A stretch of 64,000 nt of DNA. It comes from Lampris incognitus. Lineage: Eukaryota > Chordata > Actinopteri > Lampriformes > Lampridae. The notes below the pieces were generated by a model. That model searched no databases and was not told the origin of the DNA. It saw only the letters and a list, made by a program, of their open reading frames with translations. The number at the start of each line of letters is the position of its first letter. Position 1 is the first letter of the stretch. Positions 61,486 to 64,000 of the stretch are shown piece by piece. The position numbers and the translations under genes were made by a program. The stretch is from the NCBI RefSeq assembly GCF_029633865.1, contig NC_079221.1, positions 5,052,594 to 5,116,593 of the forward strand, written 5' to 3'.

Positions 61486-62440
61486 GCGTGCGTGCGTGCG
61501 TGCGGGCAGCGAAACCGGCTGAGCCGTTGTGACCACATGCCTCCGAGAACATTCACGTGTTTGATCCATTTACTAATTAGCGTAGTCCGCCTCTCACGCG
61601 CGGTGTCATTGGAGACCTGCAGAGATCACGACAAGGCCTTTCGTGATGTGGACCCGGGCAGAGGTCCTACCCATGCCTGCAAGGGCCCGTGTGAAGGTCG
61701 CTTATCTGCGTCTCATCTGAAGCCCACCACGAGGACAAGACTCGAAACCATTTCCGCTCCCCCGTGCAGCAAGGCCGCCACGCGGGCCTTCTCCCGGTAC
61801 TGCAGAGTTATATTGTGCGAATTAAGCCTCCAAATTGCCGATATGTTGTTTATATGTGATTCCTATTTAAGTTAAATTATTCAGACTAGCTTATTATTTT
61901 TTTTTGGGGGGGTCGAAGTCGACCTTGTGTTCGTTTTAAGTGTGTTTGAAGGACGCCACGTGGTCCACGCTGCACAAGTTGCAGACGAGATCCTTTCTCT
62001 GTGCGACCGCGTGCCCCCGATGTGATGTGAAAACGTCAAAAAACAAAACAAAACAACAAAAAAAACACAAAAGAAAAGAAAAAAGAAAAGAAAAGAAGAA
62101 GGTTGCCGATTAGCTGCTTGACTACAGGAGGTCCCGGGACCCCCCGCCGCCGCCGCCAGCGGGACCCCCGCCGCCGCCGCCGCTGTGTCTCACGGACCCG
62201 GCAGGCCGGCGGATGTACATAGGACAGCCTGCCGCCTGGGGTGCGCTGCGGCCGGCGGACTGTGAAACGGGCTGAGGCGGATCTGTACTACTTACTCGTC
62301 CAGGTGTGTTTAGTCACATAGAAATATTTAGTTTTGTATTGACCATTTTAATTTATTCCATTGTTTATGAAGTCTATGTACACCATGTGCAAAGTTTCAA
62401 AAACAGTAAAAATGATTTAAATGATGTCAAAGGAGGGTGT
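61073..62440 (+). other. dlx1a: dlx1a 3' UTR and downstream flank
   Basis: Includes a (GT)n run (61416-61483), an A-rich run near 62040-62095, a CCG-rich stretch (62143-62185) and a terminal AT-rich part (TTTGTATTGACC near 62333, AATTTATTCCATTG near 62350) that looks like a conserved 3'UTR end. No AATAAA was seen, so the poly(A) site is not assigned. Confidence 0.5.
61416..61483. repeat. (GT)n microsatellite in dlx1a 3' UTR
   Basis: About 30 GT repeats, then GCGTGCGT variants to about 61503. Confidence 0.98.
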
Positions 62441-62589
62441 CTCGTCGAAAATCATTTCCCGCCTGTTGCCATGACGAAGGAGGAAAGGCTCGCGGGCCTC
62501 ACGTGTTGCCCAGACTGCAGTAACACCAATCACATAGGCAGCGCTTAACAGGGCGGTCACGTGCTCTCTGATGCATGGTAACGCCTCGC

Positions 62590-64000
62590 TCATGGATGGA
62601 TGAGATTTAGGATGGATGGATGGATGGATGGATAGAGTTATGATGGATAGAGTTATGGATGGATAGAGTTGTGATGGATAGAGTTATGGATGGATAGAGT
62701 TATGATGAATAAGAGTTATGGATGGATAGAGTTATGATGGATAAGAGTTATGGATGGATAGAGTTATGGATGGATAGAGTTATGATGGATAGAGTTATGG
62801 ATGGATAGAGTTATGGATGGATAGAGTTATGGATGGATAGAGTTGTGATGGATAGAGTTACGGATGGATAGAGTTATGATGGATAGAGTTATGGATGGAT
62901 AGAGTTATGATGGATAGAGTTATGGATGGATAGAGTTATGGATGGATAGAGTTATGGATGGATAGAGTTATGATGGATAAGAGTTATGGATGGATAGAGT
63001 TATGGATGGATAGAGTTGTGATGGATAGAGTTACGGATGGATAGAGTTATGATGGATAGAGTTATGGATGGATAGAGTTATGGATGGATAGAGTTATGAT
63101 GGATAGAGTTATGGATGGATAGAGTTATGATGGATAGAGTTATGGATGGATAGAGTTATGATGGATAGAGTTGTGATGGATAGAGTTACGGATGGATAGA
63201 GTTATGGATGGATAGAGTTATGATGGATAGAGTTATGATGGATAGAGTTATGGATGGATAGAGTTATGATGGATAGAGTTATGGATGGATAGAGTTATGG
63301 ATGGATAGAGTTATGATGGATAGAGTTATGGATGGATAGAGTTATGATGGATAGAGTTATGATGGATAGAGTTATGATGGATAAGAGTTATGTATGGATA
63401 GAGTTATGGATGGATAGAGTTATGATGGATAGAGTTATGGATGGATAGAGTTATGATGGATAGAGTTATGGATGGATAGAGTTATGGATGGATAGAGTTA
63501 TGATGGATAGAGTTATGATGGATAAGAGTTATGGATGGATAGAGTTGTGATGGATAGAGTTATGGATGGATAGAGTTATGATGGATAGAGTTATGGATGG
63601 ATAGATGGATAGAGTTATGATGGATAAGAGTTATGATGGATAGAGTTATGGATGGATAGAGTTATGATGGATAGAGTTATGATGGATAGAGTTATGGATG
63701 GATAGAGTTATGATGGATAGAGTTATGGATGGATAGAGTTATGATGGATAAGAGTTATGGATGGATAGAGTTATGGATGGATAGAGTTGTGATAGATAGA
63801 GTTATGGATGGATAGAGTTATGATGGATAGAGTTATGGATGGATAGAGTTATGATGGATAAGAGTTATGATGGATAGAGTTATGGATGGATAGAGTTATG
63901 ATGGATAGAGTTATGATGGATAGAGTTATGGATGGATAGAGTTATGATGGATAAAGTTATGGATGGATAGAGTTATGGATGGATAGAGTTATGATGGATA
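62590..64000. repeat. 15/16-bp satellite GGATAGAGTTATGGAT (runs off the end)
   Basis: At least 1.4 kb of alternating 16-bp (GGATAGAGTTATGGAT) and 15-bp (GGATAGAGTTATGAT) units with occasional 17-bp GGATAAGAGTTATGGAT. It begins in a GGATGGATGG run and continues beyond the window. Higher-order alternation of the two unit lengths is visible. Confidence 0.97.

Noticed and set aside
61021-61875. 284-residue ORF after dlx1a
   Set aside because: It overlaps the dlx1a C terminus in another frame and runs through the (GT)n tract; it is 3'UTR.

Overview
The window is vertebrate nuclear DNA, almost certainly from a spiny-rayed (percomorph-type) teleost. Two protein-coding genes are recognisable, both on the + strand with spliced exons: hat1 (histone acetyltransferase 1; 11 coding exons, 3923-29585, complete, 406 codons) and dlx1a (Distal-less homeobox 1; 3 exons, 59228-61072, complete, 255 codons). 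The hat1 to dlx1 order matches the vertebrate DLX1/DLX2 neighbourhood. The normal intervening gene, metap1d, was not recognised.

Layout: 1-3.6 kb holds nested repeats (tRNA-like foldback, hAT elements, a minisatellite). hat1 occupies 3.9-30.2 kb. Its larger introns carry a Tc1-like transposase fossil, a Penelope-like retroelement, a solo LTR, a non-LTR reverse transcriptase fragment, hAT elements and several copies of one tRNA-derived SINE that resembles the AFC-type SINE. From 30.2 to 48.4 kb there is a repeat-dense intergenic region: inverted SINE duplications, a 22-bp VNTR, a duplicated CRE-bearing block, four copies of a MITE with CCCAGATAGC ends, a broken IS630-like transposase carrying nested insertions, and a 200-base assembly gap. 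From 48.4 to 59.2 kb, AT-rich stretches full of homeodomain-type TAATT sites (candidate dlx1a upstream enhancers) alternate with large simple-sequence arrays. dlx1a follows, and the window ends inside a GGATAGAGTTAT satellite in the presumed dlx1a-dlx2a intergenic space.

Biologically, hat1 is a housekeeping gene that probably sits in the regulatory territory of the dlx1a/dlx2a homeobox pair, which may explain enhancer-like sequence in its introns and in the intergenic region. The most unusual point is in dlx1a itself. Intron 2 appears to use a GC-AG splice pair, and it contains a tandem array whose units copy the 3' splice site and first codons of exon 3. A 36-codon upstream ORF also overlaps the dlx1a start codon as ATGA.

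I found no new biochemical system. The notable content is the dlx1a splice architecture and the nested transposon stratigraphy. All family assignments come from reading the sequence and recalled family features; no database search was run.
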